Positions 6,184-12,613 of a stretch of 16,724 nucleotides of DNA are shown piece by piece. Position 1 is the stretch's first letter. Each line of letters opens with the position of its first letter. Both the position numbers and the translations under genes were made by a program. The stretch comes from Deltaproteobacteria bacterium. Lineage in GTDB: Bacteria > Desulfobacterota > DSM-4660 > Desulfatiglandales > HGW-15. The notes beneath the pieces are model-generated. The model was not told the origin of the DNA and did not search any database. It saw only the letters and a list, made by a program, of their open reading frames with translations. The stretch covers positions 1 through 16,724 of the forward strand of contig JAFGPH010000315.1 in assembly GCA_016926135.1 (NCBI GenBank), given 5' to 3'.

Positions 6184-6548
6184 CTTTGCCTCAACCGGTC
6201 AATGGCCCGATTCTCACCGAAAGGTTACCAAAAGTAGTTGACATCTTTGGCGATCAGGCATTATAGTCTACTTGAGGTAAGGCGGATGGAAGCGGCCATT
6301 GCCATGAATGTGGACTTCTCCAGGACTCTGGTGCCTGCTCACGACATGATTCGTCCTGTTCTTGCCGTTCAGCAACGGGGTCTGGTGCCCTTTTCCCAGG
6401 AGGATCGGCCGAGAGGGGCAATCCGTTTTGTGGGATATGGAGGCGCCGGGGAAAGGTGCATTTACGGAACCGCCGGCAGGCCAATCCACGAATCCCCGGA
6501 TGCAGGCGCCTTGTTGGATATTTACGTGTGACTGCGGCTTGCTGTTGC
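6184..6548. other. 365-base gap between two minus-strand genes, no recognised product
   Basis: This gap lies between the PilZ stop and the rhomboid start. It contains a good plus-strand promoter (6238-6267) but no plus-strand gene I can name. An 81-codon frame begins at the ATG at 6286-6288, with AAGG-type purines upstream, and ends at 6531. Its product shows no domain. Local pairings exist: CCGTT-CAGC-AACGG (6365-6378), CCGGGG with CCCCGG (about 6446-6451 and 6494-6499), and possible end pairing of GGTAAGGC (6276-6283) with GCCTACC (6547-6553). I did not match it to 6S, SRP, tmRNA, RNase P or a GEMM riboswitch. Confidence 0.4.
6238..6267 (+). promoter_or_regulatory. Sigma-70-type promoter firing rightward into a gene-free gap
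   Basis: The plus strand has a perfect TTGACA (6238-6243), an 18-base spacer and TATAGT (6262-6267, five of six consensus bases), giving a start near 6274. No known plus-strand gene follows for nearly 3 kb. On the opposite strand the same AT-rich block reads TATAAT (6260-6265), a perfect -10 for the rhomboid gene but without a good -35. The two -10 elements overlap almost base for base, as in bidirectional promoters. Confidence 0.5.
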
Positions 6549-7283
6549 CTACCTGACCTCCTCTATCAGACTTCGCCTTCGAAGCATCTCCCTCTGACAG
6601 TTGAATATGAACCCCCGCAGGGCATTTTTTTCTTTGGGATCCATGTCCAGAAACTGCAAGGCATACGAAAGGCGTCCGCTCTGAGGTTCTCTCTGTTCAC
6701 GCTTCACCGAGGCCTTCCTGATCCGCAGGTTCGCCGTCAATTTCTCCGCCCGGCACCGGAGGGTGAGGCCCCTGACATCCTCCCCCGCCCATAGCCTGGA
6801 TTTTGGCTCACCCTGTTTGTGCAGGGACAGGAGGGCACCTCCTTCACTCAGATTGATCACCGAGCCCTCAATGAGTCTTCCATTCCTTGAGAATGAAAGG
6901 GTCGTGCCCAGGGGAGGGGCTATTCTGAAGTGTTGCCTTCTCTGGATTCGTTCAATGGAACCCGGGAATTCCAGCAGAATGTCATTGTCTGAGACGGCGC
7001 AGACACTGGACCTGAAGGCATATTGGACCCTGTCTTTGCCCAGGAACTCCAGTTTCACCCTGGCCCCCTCGTGATCCTTTACATCCTCACTGAATCGGAC
7101 AGGGCAGTCCACCAGCAGGTATCTTCGCCCGTCGACGGTCCTCACACCGGTGATGAGGGTCAGTCTCTCGTAGTCCTTGCCGAGGACGATCATCTGGATG
7201 GCGATTCTCGCCTCCTTGATCTGCTCCAGCAGCGTGAGTGCGCCTTTTCCGGAGATTATCTCTGGGTTATCATCGTATTCCAT
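6549..7283 (-). CDS. PilZ-domain cyclic-di-GMP effector with YcgR-like N-terminal domain
   Basis: A 244-residue cytosolic protein. Residues about 10-108 form a beta-rich domain like the N-terminal part of YcgR-type flagellar brake proteins. The PilZ domain follows, with the cyclic-di-GMP motif R-x-x-x-R at RQHFR (116-120) and the second motif NLSEGG (144-149, D/NxSxxG). Both ligand-binding motifs are intact. The C-terminal part (about 165-244) completes the barrel and ends in a basic helix. Such proteins link cyclic-di-GMP to motility, secretion or polysaccharide production. No flagellar gene is in the window, so the target is unknown. A -24/-12 promoter lies 36-51 bases upstream of the start codon, so sigma-54 control is likely. 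The ribosome binding site is weak. Confidence 0.88.
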   Translation of the reverse strand: MEYDDNPEIISGKGALTLLEQIKEARIAIQMIVLGKDYERLTLITGVRTVDGRRYLLVDCPVRFSEDVKDHEGARVKLEFLGKDRVQYAFRSSVCAVSDNDILLEFPGSIERIQRRQHFRIAPPLGTTLSFSRNGRLIEGSVINLSEGGALLSLHKQGEPKSRLWAGEDVRGLTLRCRAEKLTANLRIRKASVKREQREPQSGRLSYALQFLDMDPKEKNALRGFIFNCQREMLRRRSLIEEVR

Positions 7284-7318
7284 GGGTCCAGCGGCAATCT
7301 GTATGATTCCTGTAGGTT

Positions 7319-7334
7319 AGCAATATTCATGCCA
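7319..7334 (-). promoter_or_regulatory. Sigma-54 (-24/-12) promoter of the PilZ gene
   Basis: On the minus strand TGGCAT, GAATA, TTGCT follow each other. This matches the RpoN consensus TGGCAC-N5-TTGCW at all but one base, with the invariant GG and GC exactly ten bases apart. Transcription would start near 7309, leaving about 26 bases before the ATG at 7281-7283. RpoN promoters need an NtrC-type activator. Only a fragment of one is in the window (136-363), so the activator must be elsewhere. Confidence 0.65.
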
Positions 7335-7380
7335 TGAGGCGAGGTTGATCAAGGTCATCGTGGCCGTGTCACGCACGGTG

Positions 7381-8946
7381 TCACGGCTGATGTTCCTGCC
7401 GGAGCAAGTCCAGGACCGTCTTCACCGGGCTGAAGGTCGTCGAGGGAACCTCCACGAAGGCGGTATTCCAGTGTGCCATGGAGCCGTTCCAAAGACCAGG
7501 GAGTTCCAGTGCCTTGAGTTCTCTTCCCTCTTTGGACTTGACCGAGATGAAACCCGTGTCCGGGTCTCTGAATTCCATGAGATTGAAAGGCCTTCCCATG
7601 TAATCCCGTACCCCGCAAACCAGGTCCACGGGATTGAAGTGGGTGGCGGACTCCCAGACGGAACGCTGGGACGAGGATTTCATGTTCACCTGTGAGGACT
7701 CTACGATCTGGAGTGAGAGGCTTTCCTTTGAACGCCTCACCCAGAAGGGACCGCCCCCCGGTTCTCCCTCGTTCTTCACCATTCCGCATACCCTCAGAGG
7801 TCTGTTCAGCTTTCGTGTGATGTACTCGCTCACATCGTCCCTGGATTGACGTGTTACCCTGTCAGGGGGTGTCACGGAAAGGGAGTCCCGAAGAAACTCC
7901 AGCGCCTCATCCACGAGACGGTCATCGGCGGGCCCCTCCCTGAGCCTTTCAAGATATCCGTAGGCCTTACCCAACAAGTCCAACAGGTATCCACCAAGGG
8001 CCTTTTTGTAGGCAACAGTGTCCGGTTTGAGCCAGTCCGGTGCCACGTTGTCGATGTTCTTGACGAAGATGAGGTCACCCCGGAGTTCGTTGACATTTTG
8101 CAGCAGGGCGCCGTGGCCTCCCGGTCGGAAGACCAGCCGGCCCTCTCGGTCCCGAAAAGGCTCATCGTTCATGTCCACGGCCAGGGTGTCCGTGGATGGA
8201 TCCTGCAGGGAGAATGAGATATCGTAGGTGGTGCCCTGCCTCTCATGGAAAGACCGCACCTTCTCGATATGATCGGTGACCATGGACCTGTGCTCCGGAG
8301 AGAGGGTGAAGTGAATCCTGATATGGCCTTCCTTTTCTTGGGCATAGAGCGCACCCTCCACCAGTTGTTCCTCGAAGGCGCTCCGGGCATGCGGCGGATA
8401 GAGGTGAAACTTGATCAGACCCTTGGGCAGATTCGTTAGGTTCAAGCCCCTGGGGGTCAGGGCATAGTCGAGGATCAGTCCGTAGCGAGAGCAGGCCAGT
8501 TCGGCCTCCAGGTCCAGACCGTCCCGGGCCATGACGGATCGCAGGTCGTCGTGGAAGGCGTATTTCCTCAGACCATCCATGAATTCCAAGAGATCCCCCC
8601 AGGTCGGATCTGGACTCTTCTCCTCACCGGCGGATGCCTGAGCCGGGAGTTCACTGAGGCGGTGATGTGCGTCGAGGAGGGACTTGAACATGCGGCTGGC
8701 CGCGCCGGAGGCGGGGACGAATTTCATGGCCCTTCCGGCAAAGGATGCACCCGCAAAGGCGTTTCCCAGTTCCCGGACCTCGTTCCGGCTCAGCACCCTG
8801 ATCCCATCACCTGCCGTGCACGGGCGGTCCAGGCGGGTAAAAGGAAAGCCTCTCTTGAATTGCCTGATCTGGGCAATGACTTCCTCCGGGGTCATTCCCC
8901 GTGCCCGGATCTCCTGAAGATCCTTTTCCCCAAACAAAGCGTTCAC
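7381..8946 (-). CDS. DUF4301 family protein
   Basis: A 521-residue soluble protein covering the full DUF4301 family length. The hallmark FVPASGAASRMFKSLL is at about 77-91. Other conserved-looking blocks are LPKGLIKFHLYPPHARSAFE, HFTLSPEH, LVFRPGGHGALLQN, FVKNIDNVAPDWLK and, near the end, FNPVDLVCGVRDYMG and WNTAFVEVP. The phrase 'GxxSRM' near the N-terminus and 'NIDNV' in the middle recall sugar-nucleotidyltransferases, so a nucleotidyl-transfer role is plausible, but none is shown. The start is a GTG (8944-8946) with GAGGAG six bases upstream. An ATG two bases further upstream (8946-8948) is out of frame. The gene has its own promoter and is followed by the separately controlled PilZ gene, so the two need not act together. 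Confidence 0.85.
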   Translation of the reverse strand: MNALFGEKDLQEIRARGMTPEEVIAQIRQFKRGFPFTRLDRPCTAGDGIRVLSRNEVRELGNAFAGASFAGRAMKFVPASGAASRMFKSLLDAHHRLSELPAQASAGEEKSPDPTWGDLLEFMDGLRKYAFHDDLRSVMARDGLDLEAELACSRYGLILDYALTPRGLNLTNLPKGLIKFHLYPPHARSAFEEQLVEGALYAQEKEGHIRIHFTLSPEHRSMVTDHIEKVRSFHERQGTTYDISFSLQDPSTDTLAVDMNDEPFRDREGRLVFRPGGHGALLQNVNELRGDLIFVKNIDNVAPDWLKPDTVAYKKALGGYLLDLLGKAYGYLERLREGPADDRLVDEALEFLRDSLSVTPPDRVTRQSRDDVSEYITRKLNRPLRVCGMVKNEGEPGGGPFWVRRSKESLSLQIVESSQVNMKSSSQRSVWESATHFNPVDLVCGVRDYMGRPFNLMEFRDPDTGFISVKSKEGRELKALELPGLWNGSMAHWNTAFVEVPSTTFSPVKTVLDLLRQEHQP

Positions 8947-8988
8947 ATTCTTCTCCTCATCGGCGTCGTGGTGTCGGTCTAAGCAGGA

Positions 8989-9017
8989 AGCATATTCAAA
9001 AGACTCATAAGGGTCAA
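8989..9017 (-). promoter_or_regulatory. Sigma-70-type promoter of the DUF4301 gene
   Basis: On the minus strand TTGACC (9012-9017), exactly 17 bases of spacer, and TATGCT (8989-8994) predict a start near 8982, about 36 bases before the GTG start. The promoter of the xseA cluster begins 27 bases away on the other strand, so the two are arranged back to back. Confidence 0.6.
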
Positions 9018-9044
9018 TAGCTTATAGCGGTTCCCACAAAGGGG

Positions 9045-9073
9045 TTGCCACGAGGGCGTTTGTCTAATATAGG
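9045..9073 (+). promoter_or_regulatory. Sigma-70-type promoter of the xseA-M23-xseB-ispA-dxs cluster
   Basis: The plus strand has TTGCCA (9045-9050), a 17-base spacer and TATAGG (9068-9073), with a predicted start near 9080 and a leader of about 107 bases. The leader carries a weak pairing of GTCAGT with ACTGAC but no recognised riboswitch. The cluster below shows no other clear promoter as far as dxs. Confidence 0.5.
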
Positions 9074-9186
9074 GAAATGTCAGTCAAGAATGTGCTGCCT
9101 CGTTTACGGGACAGGACACTGACCCGAGCACCCCTCGCTTTTCCTGTCTCATCCGGGGGAGGGAAGGGGTTCGATAATGGAGCGTC

Positions 9187-10554
9187 ATGGAACATGCCGA
9201 TGACCACGCTGTGCCCTCATCAGGCGCAAAGCCCAGGGTCTACAGTGTCAGTTCTCTGACAGGGGAGATCAAAGCCCTGCTGGAGACTCATTTTGAGTTC
9301 CTGTGGGTGGAGGGGGAGATCTCCAATTTCAGGGCGCCCATTTCCGGACACTACTACATGTCCCTCAAGGACGAAAAGGCGCAGATCAGGGCGGTCATGT
9401 TTCGGCCACAGGCCCGAACCCTGAGATTTGTGCCGGAGGATGGAATGAGGGTGCTCGCACAAGGCAGGGTGGGGGTGTACGAGCCCAGAGGGGAATACCA
9501 GATCATCTTGGATTACCTGGAGCCGTTGGGCGTAGGGGCACTGGCCATCGCCCTGGAGCGGCTGAAGAGAAAACTCGCTGAGCAGGGCCTCTTCGACGAG
9601 GCCCTCAAGAAACGCCTTCCATATCTCCCACAGAAGATAGCCGTTATCACCTCCCCCACGGGGGCTGCCATTCGCGATTTCTTGCGAATTCTCCACCGGC
9701 GGTTCTCCAACACAGAGGTTGTGGTGGTTCCGGTCAAGGTTCAGGGACAAGAAGCGGCGGACGAGATTGTGGAGGCCATCCGGGTGGTGAACCGGTTTTC
9801 GGATGTGGATGTCATTGTTTTGACGAGGGGGGGAGGCTCGCTGGAAGACCTCTGGGCCTTCAATGAGGAAAGGGTGGCCCTGGCCATCCGAGGATCGACC
9901 ATTCCGGTCGTGTCCGCAGTGGGCCATGAGATTGACATGACGATCTCCGACCTTGCGGCTGACCTGAGGGCCCCTACGCCCTCGGCGGCCGCGGAACTGC
10001 TGGTACCCGAAAAGGAAGTTCTCAATAGACGCCTTGTCGAGCTGGGCGGGAGACTGAAGTCAGGGATCGCGGCCCGTCTCGAAACCATGAGACAGAGGGT
10101 CCTGGCCCTGACCAAAGGGATGCGGGATCCGAGGAAGAGGCTCGCGGACATGTGGATGCGACTGGACGAACTCGGCAGCCGGCTCGTCCGGTCAACGGGA
10201 GCCAACCTCAGGGAAACGAGGGCCCGCCTCAGTTCCGAGGCACGCGCCCTGCTTCTCAATGCGCCATCAAAAAGGATTGACGCCCTGTTTGAGAGGATAG
10301 GGTTTCAAAGGCGGTCCCTGGTTCAGCTGGCCCTTCGGAGGCTGAGGGACCAGCGCATGGCGCTCTCGCGCCGGGCGGAGAAGCTCAAGGACGTGAGCCC
10401 TATGACTATCTTGGGTAGGGGCTACAGCATCACCAGGAAGCTCCCTGAAGGACGGATCCTCAGCAGCGTATCGGGACTGGAGAAAGGGGATCTCCTGGGT
10501 GTGACCCTCGCCCAGGGTGATCTGCAATGTGTCGTGGAAAAGGTGGGGGAGTGA
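9187..10554 (+). CDS. xseA: Exodeoxyribonuclease VII large subunit
   Basis: A 455-residue protein, the same size as the E. coli subunit. Exonuclease VII degrades single-stranded DNA from both ends into acid-insoluble and then small oligonucleotides, and acts in repair. The N-terminal OB fold is at about 17-112 (VYSVSSLTGEIKALLE, LWVEGEISNFRAP, GHYYMSLKDEKAQIRAVMF). The catalytic domain follows with ITSPTGAAIRDFL (154-166), LTRGGGSLEDLWAFNEE (212-228), the SAVGHEIDMTISDLAADLRAPTPSAAAE region (243-270) with the conserved GHExD, then a long coiled-coil arm. The C-terminal VSPMTILGRGYSITR (near 405-419) is typical. The ATG at 9187 has GGAG five bases upstream. xseB, encoding the partner subunit, lies two genes downstream, separated by the M23 gene. 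Confidence 0.97.
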   Translation: MEHADDHAVPSSGAKPRVYSVSSLTGEIKALLETHFEFLWVEGEISNFRAPISGHYYMSLKDEKAQIRAVMFRPQARTLRFVPEDGMRVLAQGRVGVYEPRGEYQIILDYLEPLGVGALAIALERLKRKLAEQGLFDEALKKRLPYLPQKIAVITSPTGAAIRDFLRILHRRFSNTEVVVVPVKVQGQEAADEIVEAIRVVNRFSDVDVIVLTRGGGSLEDLWAFNEERVALAIRGSTIPVVSAVGHEIDMTISDLAADLRAPTPSAAAELLVPEKEVLNRRLVELGGRLKSGIAARLETMRQRVLALTKGMRDPRKRLADMWMRLDELGSRLVRSTGANLRETRARLSSEARALLLNAPSKRIDALFERIGFQRRSLVQLALRRLRDQRMALSRRAEKLKDVSPMTILGRGYSITRKLPEGRILSSVSGLEKGDLLGVTLAQGDLQCVVEKVGE

Positions 10555-10557
10555 CGA

Positions 10558-11478
10558 ATGTCGAATGAAGAGGGAGGGGCTGCGATTTCCAATTTCAAAT
10601 TTCAGCTTTCAGCGCTTGTCCTCCTCGCCGTCCTCACGGGCACTGTGATGGAGGCGGGCGCAGCGGACGGCAAAGGGGCATCCTATCCGCAAGTCTCAGT
10701 GTCTTCCCGTTCCCTGGACCAGGGAGGCGTGATCTCTCTCAGGGTGGGGACAAACGGAAAAGGGAGGCCCGTGGTCATCTGGATGAACAGGGAGATCCAT
10801 TTGGCACAAGGGAAAGATCCAGGGGATTGGCGGGGTTTTCTGGGTGCGGACCTGAAAACGGCCCCCGGGATCTACCCCCTGATCGTACGGACGAATTCCC
10901 CGGCTCGGGAGAATCGCATTGAAATCAGGGTTCGGGAGAAGGATTACGGGGAGCGTCGCCTCACCCTGCCCAGGGAGATGGTGGATCTGGATGCGGAAAC
11001 CCTTGAAAGGGTCCGGAAGGAGGCCGGGGTTATGAAGGCCGTCCTGGGAGCCTCCGCGTCGTTGCCGCAGTGGAGCGGACTCTTTCTGAGACCCGTTGAG
11101 GGTGAGATCTGCGGTCCCTTTGGCCGCAGGAGCATCATCAACGGGCAGCCGAGGTCGCCCCACTCCGGGGTGGATCTGCGGGGTGGGAAGGGCACTCCCG
11201 TCAAGGCCGTGAACGACGGCAGGGTGGCGCTGACCTGTGAGCACTTCTTCAGCGGTCTCTCGGTGGTGATCGATCATGGGGGGGGCATTCAGAGTATGTA
11301 CTTCCACCTGGACAGTATCCTGGTTCGGAAGAAACAGTTCATCAAGAAGGGCGAAGTCCTCGGCGATCTGGGGGCCACGGGGCGGGCCACCGGCCCTCAT
11401 CTGCACTTCGCGGTGAGGGTGAACGGCGCCCGGGTGGACCCGCTGAGACTGATCGAACTGAGTTCAAGATTGGAGTGA
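10558..11478 (+). CDS. Exported M23-family metallopeptidase (LytM-type peptidoglycan hydrolase)
   Basis: A 306-residue secreted protein. A hydrophobic stretch (about 18-32, LSALVLLAVLTGTV) followed by EAGAADG suggests a signal peptide cut near 36. Residues about 40-130 form a beta-rich domain. The M23 domain (177-297) has all zinc residues: His202 and Asp206 in HSGVDL, and His283 in HLHF, plus the GPFGRR motif (186-191). M23 enzymes cleave peptidoglycan cross-links in the periplasm. The start has GGGGAG seven bases upstream and follows the xseA stop by three bases. Residues about 10-19 are encoded by four 7-base tandem repeats, giving an n-region that is unusually acidic and poor in basic residues. 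The stop overlaps the spacer before xseB, so it is part of the same transcript. Confidence 0.92.
   Translation: MSNEEGGAAISNFKFQLSALVLLAVLTGTVMEAGAADGKGASYPQVSVSSRSLDQGGVISLRVGTNGKGRPVVIWMNREIHLAQGKDPGDWRGFLGADLKTAPGIYPLIVRTNSPARENRIEIRVREKDYGERRLTLPREMVDLDAETLERVRKEAGVMKAVLGASASLPQWSGLFLRPVEGEICGPFGRRSIINGQPRSPHSGVDLRGGKGTPVKAVNDGRVALTCEHFFSGLSVVIDHGGGIQSMYFHLDSILVRKKQFIKKGEVLGDLGATGRATGPHLHFAVRVNGARVDPLRLIELSSRLE
10585..10612. repeat. Four tandem 7-base repeats in the signal-peptide region
   Basis: ATTTCCA (10585-10591), ATTTCAA (10592-10598), ATTTCAG (10599-10605) and CTTTCAG (10606-10612) stand head to tail, differing at only one or two bases each. They are read as ISNFKFQLS in the M23 peptidase. 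The base composition is much richer in A and T than the surroundings. Gain or loss of one unit would shift the frame. Confidence 0.7.
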
Positions 11479-11480
11479 CC

Positions 11481-11723
11481 ATGGCGGAGAAAAAGTTTGA
11501 AGAGGCGATGGAGAAACTCCAGGGCATCGTGGACAGCCTTGAAGGAGGGGACCTCTCCCTGGAAAAATCCCTGAAGATATTCGAGGAGGGCATGGAACTG
11601 GTCCATTTCTGCTCCAGGAAGCTGGAAGAGGCGGAGCAGAAGGTAAGCCTTCTCGTCAAGGAGGGCGAAGGAAAATACGTCCACCAGGGCTTTGAACCGC
11701 AAGACAAGGACGAGGACGGATGA
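11481..11723 (+). CDS. xseB: Exodeoxyribonuclease VII small subunit
   Basis: An 80-residue protein that is the small, helical partner of XseA. Several copies bind the coiled-coil arm of each large subunit. The signature KFEEAMEKLQGIVDSLEGGDLSLEKSLKIFEEGM (about 5-38) covers most of the family domain, followed by a second helix to about 60 and an acidic tail. I chose the ATG at 11481, with GGAG six bases upstream. A GTG two codons earlier overlaps the stop of the M23 gene. The stop codon overlaps the ispA start (ATGA), so expression is coupled. Confidence 0.96.
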   Translation: MAEKKFEEAMEKLQGIVDSLEGGDLSLEKSLKIFEEGMELVHFCSRKLEEAEQKVSLLVKEGEGKYVHQGFEPQDKDEDG

Positions 11724-12613
11724 TGGACATCAGGACCTATCTCCGGGAGAAGAAAGGGATCGTGGATGAGGCGCTTCAGGGATTTGCACCTCGCCAGGAA
11801 GGGCCCACAGAAAAGGTCGCCCGGGCCATGAACTACAGCCTCTTTGCAGGAGGGAAGAGGCTGAGGCCGATTCTCTGCATGGCAGGCGCCGAGGCCGTGG
11901 GCGGCGACGAACGGCTTGTGCTTCCCGTGGCCTGTGCCCTGGAAATGATCCATACCTACTCTCTCATCCACGACGATCTCCCCGTCATGGACAACGACGA
12001 TCTGAGAAGGGGAAAGCCCACCAGTCACAAGGCCTTCGGGGAAGCGGTGGCCCTCCTTGCAGGAGACGGCCTGCTGACAGAGGCGTTCGCGCTCATGGCC
12101 CGCACGGAATTCTCCGGAGTGCCGGAGCCCCGGACTCTGTTGAGGGTGATCGCCCTGATCGCTCGCGCTGCGGGACACAAGGGCATGGTGGGTGGCCAGG
12201 CGGTAGACATCGTGTCGGAGGGAAAGCAGGTCGATGCCGCCACCGTGCAATTCATTCACACCCACAAGACGGGGGCCCTGATCGCCGCCTCCGTGGTTTC
12301 GGGGGCCATCCTGGGCGGGGGGAATGAAGGCCGGGTGAAGGCGATCACGGACTACGGTGAGGCCACGGGACTTGCTTTCCAGATTGCAGATGATATCCTG
12401 GATATCGAAGGGGACAGTGAAAAGATGGGCAAAAGGGCAGGAGGGGATGTGCGGAAGAAGAAGATCACCTATCCGTCCGTCCTCGGCCTGGAGGAATCCA
12501 GAAGGATCCAGGGGACCATGGTGGAGAAGGCCCTTTTCGCCTTGGAGGGATTTGACCGCAGGGCTGATCCTCTGAGGGATCTGGCCAGGTACATCGTCGA
12601 AAGGAATCAATGA
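11720..12613 (+). CDS. ispA: Polyprenyl synthetase, probably farnesyl (or geranylgeranyl) diphosphate synthase
   Basis: A 297-residue prenyltransferase of the class that joins isopentenyl diphosphate to dimethylallyl/geranyl diphosphate in the cytosol. The key residues are all visible: GGKRLRP (44-50), the first aspartate-rich motif DDLPVMD (85-91, DDx4D), Lys183 and Thr184 in HKTG, GLAFQ, and the second motif DDILD (224-228). A Tyr-Ser pair just before the first motif (80-81) resembles E. coli IspA and favours a C15 product, but chain length cannot be settled from sequence. The start is ATGATG, with GAGG shortly upstream, overlapping the xseB stop. The stop overlaps the dxs start by four bases. 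Supply of precursor by Dxs next door makes a shared pathway clear. Confidence 0.94.
   Translation: MMDIRTYLREKKGIVDEALQGFAPRQEGPTEKVARAMNYSLFAGGKRLRPILCMAGAEAVGGDERLVLPVACALEMIHTYSLIHDDLPVMDNDDLRRGKPTSHKAFGEAVALLAGDGLLTEAFALMARTEFSGVPEPRTLLRVIALIARAAGHKGMVGGQAVDIVSEGKQVDAATVQFIHTHKTGALIAASVVSGAILGGGNEGRVKAITDYGEATGLAFQIADDILDIEGDSEKMGKRAGGDVRKKKITYPSVLGLEESRRIQGTMVEKALFALEGFDRRADPLRDLARYIVERNQ

Noticed and set aside
6184..6548. The gap as a GEMM cyclic-di-GMP riboswitch, because a PilZ gene is next door
   Set aside because: I could not find the conserved GEMM core on either strand, and the PilZ gene ends, rather than begins, at this gap.
7364..7387. A CCGTG-TCACG-CACGG hairpin with repeated GTGTCACG at the DUF4301 3' end
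   Set aside because: It is short, overlaps the stop codon and lacks a T-tract, so it is too weak to call.
9080..9186. A GTCAGT/ACTGAC stem in the xseA leader as a regulatory structure
   Set aside because: The stem is six pairs with a loop of about thirty bases and poor inner pairing.
11342..12610. A 422-codon minus-strand frame
   Set aside because: It is antisense to xseB and ispA, which are certain, and has no recognisable domain.
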